Positions 17,085 to 26,169 of a DNA stretch of 64,000 nt are shown here, piece by piece. Below the pieces are notes generated by a model, which saw only the letters and a list, made by a program, of their open reading frames with translations, was not told where the DNA came from and did not search any database. This DNA is from an uncultured Phascolarctobacterium sp. (GTDB taxonomy: Bacteria; Bacillota; Negativicutes; Acidaminococcales; Acidaminococcaceae): positions 109,189 through 173,188 of the forward strand of contig UQLS01000003.1 of the NCBI GenBank assembly GCA_900541915.1, given 5' to 3'. Numbering within the stretch: the first letter of the stretch is position 1; the number at the start of each line of letters is the position of its first letter. A program made the position numbers and the translations under genes.

Positions 17085-17273
17085 GCTGAATACGAAGCAG
17101 GTTCTTTTTAGAATATCAAGTCCTTTGCGACGCGGTCCCGCCGCCAACGGCTTACAGCCGGCCTGCATAACCATATTTACCGTTGATCTACGAGCGATAG
17201 GGAGGAAAGTACAGAAATATTTTTCCCTTGCTGAATCGGCAAGGTTTTTTTATTCCTCTGATTTGTATTCAGC
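17085..17273 (+). promoter_or_regulatory. Structured attenuator leader of cbiK; possible cobalamin-type riboswitch
   Basis: The 330-base gene-free stretch upstream of cbiK holds a promoter, a folded leader and an intrinsic terminator (17225-17252). GCAGG near 17096 can pair with CCTGC near 17161. The intervening CAAGTCC and GCGGTCCCGCCGC resemble the conserved core of cobalamin riboswitches (AAxUCC, GGxCCCGCC), and AGCCGGCCTGC resembles a shortened 3' end. The canonical AATAGGGAA/GGTG parts are not evident, so this may be a variant. GCTGAATAC (17085-17093) pairs perfectly with GTATTCAGC (17265-17273). GCTGAAT is repeated inside the terminator (17230-17236), offering mutually exclusive structures. 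Control of a cobalt chelatase by B12 or metal is plausible; the ligand is inference. Confidence 0.55.
17225..17252 (+). terminator. Leader terminator (attenuator) of cbiK
   Basis: CCTTGC (17226-17231) pairs with GCAAGG (17239-17244), followed by seven T. It stands 46 bases before the cbiK start, so full transcription depends on read-through. Confidence 0.75.
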
Positions 17274-17297
17274 CAATAAAAAAGGAGTGTTTATACT

Positions 17298-18296
17298 ATG
17301 AAATCCAGTATGAAGAAATTAGCCGTAATGACCTTTACCTGCGCAGCTTTGCTTGGTACTATCCCCGCAGCAGAAGCAGCTTACAGCCTCAGTGAAGAAG
17401 TTAAAGCTCCTACCCCTGCCTTGCTGCAGGCTACTCAAATCGGTGTACGTACCCACGAAACTGCCGCTCTGCAGCAGCTCCCCAACAAAGATGCCATCCT
17501 GGTAATGAGCTTTGGCACTACCTTTAAAGACACCCGCGAAAAAACTATCGACGCTACTGTTAAAGCTATCCAGGCAAAGCATCCTGATACCAAGGTTATG
17601 GTTGCCTTCACCTCTCACATCATTATCGACCGCATTAAAGCTAATGAGGGCATTGAATATCCTACCCCTGAACAGGCTTTAGAGCAGCTGAAAAAAGAAG
17701 GTTATACCCGTGTGGCTCTGACTTCTCTGGATATCATTCCCGGCATGGAATATGCCTATAAAGAAGCAGTATATAATCTGCACAAAAACGACTTTAAGAA
17801 AATGACTATAGGTACTCCGCTGATGTACTGGCAAGGCCAGGAAGGTCAGGATGACGATATTACCGCAACCATGCAGGCACTGTCTACTCAATTCCCGAAA
17901 CTGGGCAAAAAAGACGGCGTACTGATTATGGCACACGGCACTCCGCATCCGGCAAATGCTTATTACGCAGTAATGCAGGACCGTCTGAATGAGCTCGGTT
18001 ATGATAATGTCTTCATCTATTCCGTAGAAGGCTGGCCGCATCTGGAAACCGTTATTCCGCAGCTGAAAGCTAAGAAAATTAAAAACCTTACCATCATGCC
18101 GCTGATGATGGTTGCAGGTGACCACGCTAACAACGATATGGCAGGCAGTGAAGAAGATTCTCATAAATCCATCCTGGAAAAAGAAGGCTTTAAAGTAACT
18201 CCTTACATCCACGGTTTGGGTGAAAATCCTGCTATTCAGAAATTATTTGTTGATAAAGCGGAACAATCCTGGGAAGCTTTGCAAAATAGCAAATAA
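17298..18296 (+). CDS. cbiK: Exported sirohydrochlorin cobaltochelatase-like protein (CbiK family)
   Basis: The 332-residue protein combines a Sec signal peptide (about residues 1-27, ending A-E-A) with a complete CbiK type II chelatase fold: VMSFGTTFKDTREKT near 69-83, the His213 in MAHGTPHP and His276 in MVAGDHANND, the metal/catalytic histidines of the family, plus Glu244 in SVEGWP. A periplasmic CbiK is known from Desulfovibrio, where it binds haem and may serve metal or tetrapyrrole handling rather than B12 synthesis. AAGGAG precedes the ATG at 17298. It has its own leader and terminator and is followed by a cytoplasmic paralogue. Confidence 0.85.
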   Translation: MKSSMKKLAVMTFTCAALLGTIPAAEAAYSLSEEVKAPTPALLQATQIGVRTHETAALQQLPNKDAILVMSFGTTFKDTREKTIDATVKAIQAKHPDTKVMVAFTSHIIIDRIKANEGIEYPTPEQALEQLKKEGYTRVALTSLDIIPGMEYAYKEAVYNLHKNDFKKMTIGTPLMYWQGQEGQDDDITATMQALSTQFPKLGKKDGVLIMAHGTPHPANAYYAVMQDRLNELGYDNVFIYSVEGWPHLETVIPQLKAKKIKNLTIMPLMMVAGDHANNDMAGSEEDSHKSILEKEGFKVTPYIHGLGENPAIQKLFVDKAEQSWEALQNSK

Positions 18297-18305
18297 AAAA
18301 TATGT

Positions 18306-18338
18306 CAAAATCCCTGCCATAAGGCAGGGATTTTTTAA
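18306..18338 (+). terminator. Rho-independent terminator
   Basis: AAATCCCTGCC / GGCAGGGATTT with an ATAA loop and T-run lies between the two cbiK genes, uncoupling the second copy. Confidence 0.9.
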
Positions 18339-18386
18339 ACTGCAGTCATATATTACTTTTAAATCTTATAATTACGAGGTCTTAGT

Positions 18387-19199
18387 ATGCAAAACACTTC
18401 TGCTTTCCTTACTCTCAGCTTCGGCTCTACATTTGCCGAATCACGTCAAAAAGATATCGGCGGCATTGAACAGACCCTACAGGAAGCTTTTCCCAACTAC
18501 CATCATTGCCGCGCCTACACCTCTGCCATAGTGCGTCGTCATTTGGCGAAAGAAAATATTTTCGTTGATGATCCGGAAACTGCTTTACAGAAACTGCTGG
18601 AAGCAGGTTTCCGCCATATTCTGCTGCAGCCTACACACTTACTGCACGGCGAAGAATTTGAACAAAAAATTCTGACATTAAAGGATAAATTCGCAGCCTC
18701 CTTTGATTCCTTTATTATTAGTACGCCGTTAATAACTGTAGATGAAGACTATCCTTTAGTTGCGGCTGCTATCGCTGCTCAATTTCCGCAGCTTGCTCCC
18801 TCGGAAGGTATTATCCTCATGGGTCACGGTACTCCCCGCCGTAACAACAAAGCTTTTGGTCAGACCTATGTACGTCTGCAGAAAAACTTTGACTCCATGA
18901 ATCTGCCGGTCCTCGTAGGTACAGTCGAGGATGAGGACAGCCCTAATTTTGATGCTGTCCTCCAGCAGCTGCAGCAGCGTAAATATACAAAAGTACACAT
19001 GTATCCGCTGATGGTTGTTGCCGGTGACCATGCTGCCAATGATATGTACGGCGATGATGCAGACAGCTGGAAAACACGTATTGAACAACTTGGCATAGCA
19101 ACCTGCGGTCATCTGTATGGACTTGGCCGTAATAAAGCTATCCAGGCACTCTATGTTCAACATGCTTTAAAAGCATTACTTTTCAACAAAAACCAATAA
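18387..19199 (+). CDS. cbiK: Cytoplasmic sirohydrochlorin cobaltochelatase (CbiK paralogue)
   Basis: This 270-residue paralogue of the preceding gene lacks a signal peptide and is therefore cytoplasmic. It keeps the family histidines (His147 in MGHGTPRR, His214 in VVAGDHAAND) and the opening LTLSFGSTFAESRQKD. CbiK inserts Co2+ into sirohydrochlorin at the start of the anaerobic cobalamin pathway. No other cobalamin gene lies nearby. ACGAGGT is 9 bases before the ATG at 18387. It is the likelier B12 enzyme of the pair; the exported copy may have another job. Confidence 0.88.
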   Translation: MQNTSAFLTLSFGSTFAESRQKDIGGIEQTLQEAFPNYHHCRAYTSAIVRRHLAKENIFVDDPETALQKLLEAGFRHILLQPTHLLHGEEFEQKILTLKDKFAASFDSFIISTPLITVDEDYPLVAAAIAAQFPQLAPSEGIILMGHGTPRRNNKAFGQTYVRLQKNFDSMNLPVLVGTVEDEDSPNFDAVLQQLQQRKYTKVHMYPLMVVAGDHAANDMYGDDADSWKTRIEQLGIATCGHLYGLGRNKAIQALYVQHALKALLFNKNQ

Positions 19200-19341
19200 C
19201 CTTTACATTGTACAGCAACATTTTTCCTTTTAAAAATCAAAGCATTTACTTTATGTAAATATTTTTACGTTGCCAAAGTATTCTGAAAATGATATACTTT
19301 ACCTACTTAAAATCTATTTTTATTTTGAAAGGGTGTTGCAA

Positions 19342-20712
19342 ATGGGTGTTGTTATTTCGGCTCTTGTTACCTTCTGGGTTGGTTATCTGATCTATAAGAA
19401 ATACAAGCCGCAGCCGGTGCTTTTCCTCGGCGGTATGATCCTGATGTATCTTGCTGTTATCTTAGGTTACGGCCAGATTTTGGGAGAAAAAGCCAGAACC
19501 GGTTCCGTATTCTTTGATGCTTTTGAATTTATGCGTTCTGCTATGAGCTCTAACGTAGGCAAATTAGGTCTGAACATTATGTCTGTAGGCGCATTTGCTC
19601 GTTATATGGATAAAATCGGCGCTTCCCGCGCTCTGGTACGTTTAACTATTAAACCGCTTTTAGCGCTGAAATCTCCTTATCTGGTAATGTCCGGTACCTG
19701 GATTGTAGGTATGCTGATTGGTTTGTGCATTAACAGTGCTTCCGGTCTTGCAATGCTGCTCATGGTTACCATGTTTCCAATCCTGATTGGCCTTGGCGTA
19801 AGCCGTCTGTCCGCTACTGCCGCAGTTGCTACCACACTCTGCTTTGACTGGAGCCCCAGCGATACCGGCACCATCCTTTCTGCTGAAACTGCCGGCGTAA
19901 ACCCGGTATTCTACTGGAGCCATTATCAGGTTCCTATCGTTGCTGTGGCATTCGTAGTTGTAGGCGCACTCCACTATTTCACTCAGAAATATATGGATAA
20001 ACGCGCTGGACACGTAGTTACTCCTATGGAAGTTGAAACCGTTAAGGACGAAGCAGATACCGCACCGATGATTTACGCTATTCTGCCGGTAATTCCGCTG
20101 GCTTTGATTCTTTCTTTCAGTTCTCTTTGGATTACTACCGTTAAAATGAACATTGTTATGGCTATGTTTATCGGTCTCTTCATCGGCATGTGCTGTGAAT
20201 ACATCAGATGGCGTGATGCAAAGAAAGTCTTCGGCGATATTCAAGCTTTCTTTGATGGTCTCGGTATGCAGATGGCTAACGTTATCACCCTGATTATCGC
20301 TGGTCAAACCTTCGCACAAGGCTTGATTGCTATGGGTACCATCAACACCCTTATTGAAGGCAGTAAAGACTTAGGCTTCGGTCCTATGGCTATGATGCTG
20401 GTTATGGTTGCTATCATCGCCGTATCTGCAGTAGTAATGGGCAGCGGCAACGCTCCGTTCTTTGCTTTCGCTGCACTTACCCCGGCTGTTGCAGCTCACA
20501 CCGGTCTGCATCCCGTACTGATGCTGCTGCCAATGCACTTTGCAGCTTCCATCATGCGTAACTGCTCCCCGATCACAGCTGTTATCGTTGTTTCCTCCGG
20601 CATGGGCGGTGTATCTCCCTTTGACCTGGTAAAACGTACTGCTATCCCTATGGCAGGTGCTATGATCGTAACCATTGGCATGACCTTCTTCTACTACTAT
20701 TCCGGTTATTGA
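19342..20712 (+). CDS. dcuC: DcuC family C4-dicarboxylate transporter
   Basis: This 456-residue membrane protein has about 12 hydrophobic segments and DcuC-type features: the N-terminal ALVTFWVGYLIYKKYKPQ, the duplicated re-entrant regions around CINSASGLAMLL and MGSGNAPFFAFAALTP, and ATTLCFDWSPSDTGT in the middle. DcuC carriers exchange or export fumarate/succinate in anaerobes, in keeping with a succinate-handling fermenter. GAAAGGGTG lies before the ATG at 19342; a start at 19270 would run through the promoter. It is followed by a dipeptidase gene after a terminator. Confidence 0.85.
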   Translation: MGVVISALVTFWVGYLIYKKYKPQPVLFLGGMILMYLAVILGYGQILGEKARTGSVFFDAFEFMRSAMSSNVGKLGLNIMSVGAFARYMDKIGASRALVRLTIKPLLALKSPYLVMSGTWIVGMLIGLCINSASGLAMLLMVTMFPILIGLGVSRLSATAAVATTLCFDWSPSDTGTILSAETAGVNPVFYWSHYQVPIVAVAFVVVGALHYFTQKYMDKRAGHVVTPMEVETVKDEADTAPMIYAILPVIPLALILSFSSLWITTVKMNIVMAMFIGLFIGMCCEYIRWRDAKKVFGDIQAFFDGLGMQMANVITLIIAGQTFAQGLIAMGTINTLIEGSKDLGFGPMAMMLVMVAIIAVSAVVMGSGNAPFFAFAALTPAVAAHTGLHPVLMLLPMHFAASIMRNCSPITAVIVVSSGMGGVSPFDLVKRTAIPMAGAMIVTIGMTFFYYYSGY

Positions 20713-20721
20713 TTAACTTAC

Positions 20722-20757
20722 TGACAGCTGGCTGCCAAAGCAGTCAGCTGTTTTTAT
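20722..20757 (+). terminator. Rho-independent terminator
   Basis: CAGCTGgCTGC / GCAGtCAGCTG with a CAAA loop is followed by five T, after dcuC. Confidence 0.85.
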
Positions 20758-20781
20758 TTAGATTGGAAAGGATTGATTCTT

Positions 20782-21732
20782 ATGTTCATTTGCGACTGCC
20801 ATTGTGATACTCTCACAGAGCTGTATAAAAAACAAACTTCTTTATACAGCAATGACCAACATTTTGATATTAAACGCCAGATTGAGCTGGGCGGCGGCCT
20901 GCAATTCTGCGCTATCTTTGTTCCTACCCATGAATTCCGTTACTACGGCGGTCTGCGCTATACCCTCTGCCTGTTGGATAAATACAGACAGGAAATAAAA
21001 AAATTGCAGGCTGACGGCATCGATGTGCTGCCGGTTCTCACTAAGGCAGATGCTGCTGATGCTTTAAATCATAAAGCCGCTACTCTGCTTGCCATTGAAG
21101 AAGGCGGCGCTATCGACGGCAGTCTGGAAGCACTGCGCTGCCTGTATGATCTTGGCGTACGCGCTATGACACTTACCTGGAGCAATCGCAACGATATTGC
21201 TGACGGCATCAATGAAGCAGCAACCGGCGGCGGTCTTACCGTTTTTGGGCGTCAGGTAGTACAGGAGATGAACCGTTTAGGTATGCTGGTAGACGTTTCC
21301 CATATTGCTCCTGCAGGCTTCTGGGATGTTATCGAAACCAGCAGCAAGCCTATTATCGCTACTCATTCCAATGCTAAGAGCCTTTGCTCCCACCCCCGCA
21401 ACCTGGATGATAAGCAAATTGCCGCTATCAACAAAAATAATGGTTTAATTGGCATTACCTTCGCCGGACAATTCCTCGAAGAGGACTATAACGATGCCTG
21501 CATCGACAGTGTTTACCGCCATATCGACTATATGCTGAATCTTATGGGCAATGACGAACATATCGGCTTCGGCAGCGATTTTGATGGTATCAGCCATCCT
21601 CCCTATAATATCAAAGGCGTACAGGATTATCGCCCGCTGATAGAATATCTGCAAAGCAAAAATTACAGTGATGAAACCATCGCTAAGATTACTCATCGCA
21701 ATGTGCTGAATCTGCTGCAGAAAGTATTATAA
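20782..21732 (+). CDS. Membrane dipeptidase-type zinc peptidase (M19 family)
   Basis: The 316-residue protein has the M19 metal ligands in order: His7 and Asp9 in DCHCDTL, the bridging Glu in AIEEGGAI near residue 109, the His in DVSHIAP and the His in ATHSNAKSL, followed by GSDFDGI near the C-terminus. M19 enzymes hydrolyse dipeptides, including D-containing ones. No signal peptide is present, so it is cytoplasmic and may feed amino-acid fermentation. GGAAAGGA lies before the ATG at 20782. It lies downstream of dcuC but is separated by a terminator. Confidence 0.9.
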   Translation: MFICDCHCDTLTELYKKQTSLYSNDQHFDIKRQIELGGGLQFCAIFVPTHEFRYYGGLRYTLCLLDKYRQEIKKLQADGIDVLPVLTKADAADALNHKAATLLAIEEGGAIDGSLEALRCLYDLGVRAMTLTWSNRNDIADGINEAATGGGLTVFGRQVVQEMNRLGMLVDVSHIAPAGFWDVIETSSKPIIATHSNAKSLCSHPRNLDDKQIAAINKNNGLIGITFAGQFLEEDYNDACIDSVYRHIDYMLNLMGNDEHIGFGSDFDGISHPPYNIKGVQDYRPLIEYLQSKNYSDETIAKITHRNVLNLLQKVL

Positions 21733-21733
21733 T

Positions 21734-21770
21734 AAAAAAGCCTGTCAGTTAAGCTGACAGGCTTTTCTGT
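21734..21770. terminator. Bidirectional terminator
   Basis: AAGCCTGTCAG / CTGACAGGCTT with flanking A/T runs separates the convergent dipeptidase and 2-hydroxyacid dehydrogenase genes. Confidence 0.88.
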
Positions 21771-21771
21771 T

Positions 21772-22725
21772 TTATTTTACAATATTTTGCGGGTTACCAT
21801 CCATCCAGCATCTGATATTAGCAAATACTATTTCCGCACGCTTTTCCAGCGCTTCACGGCTGGCAAAAGCAATATGAGGCGTAAGTACAGCGTTTTTTGC
21901 ACCGCACAGCGGATGCTCAGCGGCAATAGGAGGCTCGTTTTCAAATACATCAATACCGGCGCCTGCCAAACGGCCTTCATTAAGTGCTGCGGCTACAGCC
22001 GCACTGTCCACAACAGGTCCTCGGGATGTATTGAGCAGAACAGCTCCAGGCTTCATCATCGCAACTGCTTTAGCATCAATCAGATTCTTGGTCGCTTCTG
22101 TAAGCGGCACATGCAAAGAAATAAAATCCGCTGTCTGCAGCAAGGTTGTCAGCGGTACATATTCTACACCGGCGTCCTTCAATTCCTGTTTTTCTGTACG
22201 GCTGCTGGCAATAACGCGGCAGCCAAAAGCTTTGGCCAGCATTGCTACGCGGCTGCCAATAGCGCCAGTGCCCACAACGCCGAAGGTCTTACCATACAGT
22301 TCAAAGCCAACCAAACCATCTTTAGTACCGCAGCTGCGGCAGCGCTCATCACAGGGAACAATATTGCGGATAACACTGATAGCAAGGCCAAAAGTAAGTT
22401 CTGCTACAGCGTTGGTAGAATAGCCTGCAGCATTGCAGACAAGGATATCTTTAGCTTTGCAGGCAGCCAAATCTACGTGATCAACACCGGTAAAAGCTAC
22501 AGAAAGCAGTTTCAGCTTCTTGCAGGCAGCAACGGCTTCTCCCAGCAGCGGCTGATTAGCCATGATTACCACATCTGCATCTTCAATTCTTGAAATAAGC
22601 TGCTGCACATCATCGGCTCTGTCATTATATGCTATAAATTCATTACCAGCCTGGATAAACGGCTGTGCCAATAAAGCTAATTTTTCCTGACTGATTCCCA
22701 AAGGTTCCATAACAACGATTTTCAT
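21772..22725 (-). CDS. D-isomer-specific 2-hydroxyacid dehydrogenase
   Basis: The 317-residue NAD(P)-dependent enzyme has the Rossmann motif GVVGTGAIGSRVAMLAKAFG near residue 148, and the catalytic Arg (NTSRGPVVD), Glu (ENEPP) and His (LTPHIAF) of the family. It interconverts a 2-oxo acid and its D-2-hydroxy acid; D-lactate/hydroxyisocaproate, phosphoglycerate or glyoxylate-type substrates cannot be separated by eye. Its ATG overlaps the asparaginase stop codon (TAATG), so they are translationally coupled. Asparagine-derived oxaloacetate reduced to D-malate is one conceivable link, but only inference. Confidence 0.87.
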   Translation of the reverse strand: MKIVVMEPLGISQEKLALLAQPFIQAGNEFIAYNDRADDVQQLISRIEDADVVIMANQPLLGEAVAACKKLKLLSVAFTGVDHVDLAACKAKDILVCNAAGYSTNAVAELTFGLAISVIRNIVPCDERCRSCGTKDGLVGFELYGKTFGVVGTGAIGSRVAMLAKAFGCRVIASSRTEKQELKDAGVEYVPLTTLLQTADFISLHVPLTEATKNLIDAKAVAMMKPGAVLLNTSRGPVVDSAAVAAALNEGRLAGAGIDVFENEPPIAAEHPLCGAKNAVLTPHIAFASREALEKRAEIVFANIRCWMDGNPQNIVK

Positions 22726-23711
22726 TATTTTATCTCCTCTGCAAAATATCTTTTCAGTTCATCATTATTTTGCACTTGCGTAAGTGTCAGCATTAATTTC
22801 AGGCGTGCTTTCTGCCCCGTAAGCTCTCCTGCATACAATAAGCCGAAATTCTTCATAGAACCGGCACTGCCCAAATAGCTGTAAATAGGCACTACTCGTC
22901 CTGCGTGCACCCTGCTGGCTAATACTACCGGAATCCCCTTACTGCGGACATAACGTATACCTTCCATAACAGCAGGCGGTACATTGCCGCATCCAACAGC
23001 TTCTACAACTAAGCCCTGCACCGGCTTATCGGCAGCGCAGCGGAAAAAGAAATCATCCATACCGGCATAGACTTTCAACAGTTCAACTTCAGCTGTCAGC
23101 TTACCCTGAACAGTAATTTTTTCCAGCTTTTCACTGCGGCGGCGGAATACCACTCCATCCTCATACACATATCCTACCGGACCCCAATGCGGTGATGCAA
23201 AGGTGCTGCAGGACACAGTATGTGTCTTGGTAACCTCAGCCGCAGCATGTATTTCATCATTAAATACCAGCAAAGCACCTCTGCCGCCGGCATCACTGCA
23301 GGCAGCAACCTTTACCGCCGCCAGAATATTTGCAGGCCCGTCATATCCCATATCACTGGCCCCGCGCATAGCGCCTGTAATACATACAGGTTTTTCCGTC
23401 CTGCAGGCTAAGCTAAGTACATAAGCAGTTTCCTCCATAGTATCCGTACCGTGGGTAACAACTATACCGCTTACATCTGCACGCTCGGCATATTCATCTG
23501 CCAAAGCAGCTACTTCCAGCATCATCTGCGGCGTCATATGCCCGCTGGGCACATTAGCATATTCTTTTACTTCCAAATCAGCAATCTGCTGCAGCGCAGG
23601 AACAGCCTCCAGCAAATCAGCTCCGCTGACAGCAGGCACCAATCCGCCTGCAGCAGCATCATATTTCATGGCGATAGTACCGCCGGTAGTTATCACTACT
23701 ACTTTCTTCAT
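22725..23711 (-). CDS. ansA: L-asparaginase (type I/II asparaginase family)
   Basis: The 328-residue protein begins MKKVVVITTGGTIAMKYD, with the catalytic Thr of TTGGTIA; the second active-site block VVTHGTDTMEETAY lies near residues 80-93. It hydrolyses asparagine to aspartate and ammonia. No signal peptide is present, so it acts in the cytoplasm. The start is set at 23711; longer in-frame starts run through the divergent promoter region. It forms a two-gene operon with the downstream dehydrogenase. Confidence 0.9.
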   Translation of the reverse strand: MKKVVVITTGGTIAMKYDAAAGGLVPAVSGADLLEAVPALQQIADLEVKEYANVPSGHMTPQMMLEVAALADEYAERADVSGIVVTHGTDTMEETAYVLSLACRTEKPVCITGAMRGASDMGYDGPANILAAVKVAACSDAGGRGALLVFNDEIHAAAEVTKTHTVSCSTFASPHWGPVGYVYEDGVVFRRRSEKLEKITVQGKLTAEVELLKVYAGMDDFFFRCAADKPVQGLVVEAVGCGNVPPAVMEGIRYVRSKGIPVVLASRVHAGRVVPIYSYLGSAGSMKNFGLLYAGELTGQKARLKLMLTLTQVQNNDELKRYFAEEIK

Positions 23712-23828
23712 TTCCAGCCACGCCTTTCTTCTCCATGTATATCTATGATAACACAATATTTTCTTAAATAAAATTCTGCACGTCCGAGAAAATTGTAGTG
23801 TATAATAAAACCACGGAGGATTAAGACT

Positions 23829-24686
23829 ATGCAAATAACTGATACAGCCCTTGTTCTCGAAGGCGGCGGCATGCGCGGCATGTTCTCAGCAGGAGTTTTT
23901 GAAGCTTTTATGCTCAAAGGACTAGTTTTTCCCTATATCACAGCTGTTTCTGCCGGTGCCTGCAATATTTTATCCTATATGTCCAATCAGCCTTTGCGTA
24001 CTCGCAGGATAATCGAAAATTATGTTACTGATAAACGCTACTTCAGTCTGAAAAACTGGATGGAAAAAGGCAGTATCTTCGGCTTTGACTTTATCTTTGA
24101 GGATTTGCCTAAAACTCTGCTGCCTTTTGATTTTGAAACTTATTACAATTATCCCGGTGTTCTGCAGGTAGGCACTACAGATTGCCGCAGCGGCCAATCC
24201 GTATGGTTTGGCAAAGAAGCTATTGGTCATTCTTTCCTGCCCGTACGTGCTTCTGCTTCCCTGCCCTTTCTTGCGCCTATCGTGCATATAGGCAGCCGTG
24301 ACCTGCTGGACGGCGCGCTCGTAGCGCCTATTCCTTATGAAAAAGCACAGGAAGCAGGCTATAAAAAATTTATCATCGTCCTTACCCGCAACAGCGGCTA
24401 TCGTAAAAAGAAATCTGTGCCCCAGATTTTATTGAAAACCTGGTATAAAGATTATCCTAAACTGTGGGAAATTATGCAGCAGCGCCCCGAGCTGTATAAT
24501 AAGCAGCTGGAATATGTAGAGCAGCTGGAAAAAGATGGCAAAGCAGTAATCATCCGTCCGCAAATACCACTGGAAATAGACCGTCTTGACATTAAGCCCG
24601 ATAAGCTGCTAGGGCTTCATGACCATGGCATTGGCTGCGGTCTGGAAGCTTATGATAAAATCATCAATTTAATAAACAGCAAATAA
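23829..24686 (+). CDS. Patatin-like phospholipase (YjjU/RssA group)
   Basis: The 285-residue protein has the patatin oxyanion motif LEGGGMRGMFSAGV at about 11-24, the nucleophile Ser in AVSAGACN near residue 40 (the first Gly of GxSxG is Ala here), and the catalytic Asp in LLDGALVAP near 158. It is a predicted lipid acyl hydrolase; the cellular substrate is unknown. GGAGG precedes the ATG at 23829, and the gene is divergent from asparaginase with a 117-base gap. The Ala replacement deserves a check but also occurs in related sequences as far as I recall. Confidence 0.87.
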   Translation: MQITDTALVLEGGGMRGMFSAGVFEAFMLKGLVFPYITAVSAGACNILSYMSNQPLRTRRIIENYVTDKRYFSLKNWMEKGSIFGFDFIFEDLPKTLLPFDFETYYNYPGVLQVGTTDCRSGQSVWFGKEAIGHSFLPVRASASLPFLAPIVHIGSRDLLDGALVAPIPYEKAQEAGYKKFIIVLTRNSGYRKKKSVPQILLKTWYKDYPKLWEIMQQRPELYNKQLEYVEQLEKDGKAVIIRPQIPLEIDRLDIKPDKLLGLHDHGIGCGLEAYDKIINLINSK

Positions 24687-24720
24687 AAAACGTCTGCAAT
24701 AAATGCAGACGTTTTCTTTT
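24685..24720. terminator. Bidirectional terminator
   Basis: AACGTCTGCA / TGCAGACGTT with flanking A/T runs separates the patatin and AGCS genes. Confidence 0.85.
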
Positions 24721-24730
24721 TATTCAGCAA

Positions 24731-26146
24731 TTATTTTTCGCTTTTCTTGCCCCAGCAGAAAATACCTTTCTGATCAGGCATTACTGCAGGATCAAACTCC
24801 GGCTCTACGATACCGGAACGTTTTTGACGCAGATAATCTTCCAGCGCCACAAAAGCATATTTGCCAAGTAAAGCAATAGCCACCAGGTTCGTAATGGCCA
24901 TCAAAGCCATAAACAAATCGGCCAAACTCCATACAAAGGGAACCTCAGCAACACTGCCAAACATAACCATAGCGACAACAGCCGCACGATAGAGCATGAG
25001 GAAGCTTTTATTTTTATTGATAAAGGGGATATTGATATCACCATAATAATAGTTGCCTACGATGGAACTGAAAGCAAACAGAATAATCATTACAGCTAAG
25101 AAAGTAGGAGCCCAGCCGCCTATATGCTCAGCCAAAGCAAGCTGTGCCAGCTCGATACCGGTCTTGCCGCTGGCAGTATAATCATTGGTCAGCAGGATAA
25201 TAAAAGCAGAAGCACTGCAAACAAACAAAGTATCTACAAAAACACCGAATGCCTGAATCAGGCCCTGTTTTACAGGATGGCTGGTAGACGCAGTTGCAGC
25301 CGCATTCGGCACTGCACCCATGCCTGCCTCATTGGAAAACAGACCGCGTTGAATACCAGTCATCAGCGCTGCGCCCATACCGCCGCCGGCAACAGCCTGC
25401 AGACCAAAAGCAGAGCTGACAATATCACTCAGCATCTGCGGTACCAGAGAAATATTAACAACAGTAACGTACAATGCTACCAAAAGATAAATACCAGCCA
25501 TTACCGGTACCATCATTTCAGCAACTTTTGCAATACGGGTAACACCGCCAAAAATAACTGCAGCTGTTAAAGCAGCAATGCAGATACCCACTGCTGTACG
25601 GCTGATACCAAAAGCCGCACTGAAAGAAACCGCAATAGTATTGGACTGTACAGAGTTAAAGATAAGGCCATAAGTAACACTTATTAAAACAGCAAATAAA
25701 ATGGCCATAGGCTTGTTGCCAAGAACGTTTCTGATATAATAGGCCGGACCGCCGCGGAAACCGCCGCCTTCACGAGGCACTTTATAAATCTGGCCCAGCG
25801 TACTTTCTACAAAACCTGTTGCACTGCCGATAAGAGCAATAACCCACATCCAGAAAATAGCACCAGGACCACCGGTAACAACTGCAATAGCAATACCGGC
25901 AATATTGCCTACACCTACACGGGACGCCGTACTGATGCAGAACGCCTGGAAAGAAGAAACACTGTTTTCTTCTACATTACTGCCTGCAGTCTTAGTAATA
26001 AGACGCACCATTTCCTTAATGCAGCGCAGCTGTACAAAGCCGCTGCGCAGCGTAAACCAAAGTCCCAGTCCAATCAGCATAATAATAAGCACATAGGACC
26101 ACAAAAATCCGTTAAGAGTACCAACCATACTTTCAATAAATTCCAT
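24731..26146 (-). CDS. Alanine/glycine:cation symporter (AGCS family)
   Basis: The 471-residue membrane protein has about 11 segments and the AGCS hallmarks GVGNIAGIAIAVVTGGPGAIFWMW near residue 75, LVQIYKVP-like GQIYKVPREGGGFRGGPAYY near 118-137 and the signature SNEAGMGAVPNAAATA near 272. Members import alanine or glycine with Na+ or H+. It is transcribed alone, ending in a shared terminator. GGAGG precedes the ATG at 26146. The exact amino acid cannot be read from sequence. Confidence 0.92.
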   Translation of the reverse strand: MEFIESMVGTLNGFLWSYVLIIMLIGLGLWFTLRSGFVQLRCIKEMVRLITKTAGSNVEENSVSSFQAFCISTASRVGVGNIAGIAIAVVTGGPGAIFWMWVIALIGSATGFVESTLGQIYKVPREGGGFRGGPAYYIRNVLGNKPMAILFAVLISVTYGLIFNSVQSNTIAVSFSAAFGISRTAVGICIAALTAAVIFGGVTRIAKVAEMMVPVMAGIYLLVALYVTVVNISLVPQMLSDIVSSAFGLQAVAGGGMGAALMTGIQRGLFSNEAGMGAVPNAAATASTSHPVKQGLIQAFGVFVDTLFVCSASAFIILLTNDYTASGKTGIELAQLALAEHIGGWAPTFLAVMIILFAFSSIVGNYYYGDINIPFINKNKSFLMLYRAAVVAMVMFGSVAEVPFVWSLADLFMALMAITNLVAIALLGKYAFVALEDYLRQKRSGIVEPEFDPAVMPDQKGIFCWGKKSEK

Positions 26147-26169
26147 GCTTCCGCCTCCTAAAATAAAAT

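Noticed and set aside
17195..17215. GGAGGAAAGT motif resembling the start of RNase P RNA
   Set aside because: No further RNase P conserved regions (for example the ACAGAAA/CCGCAAGG partners) are present; the site belongs to the cbiK leader.
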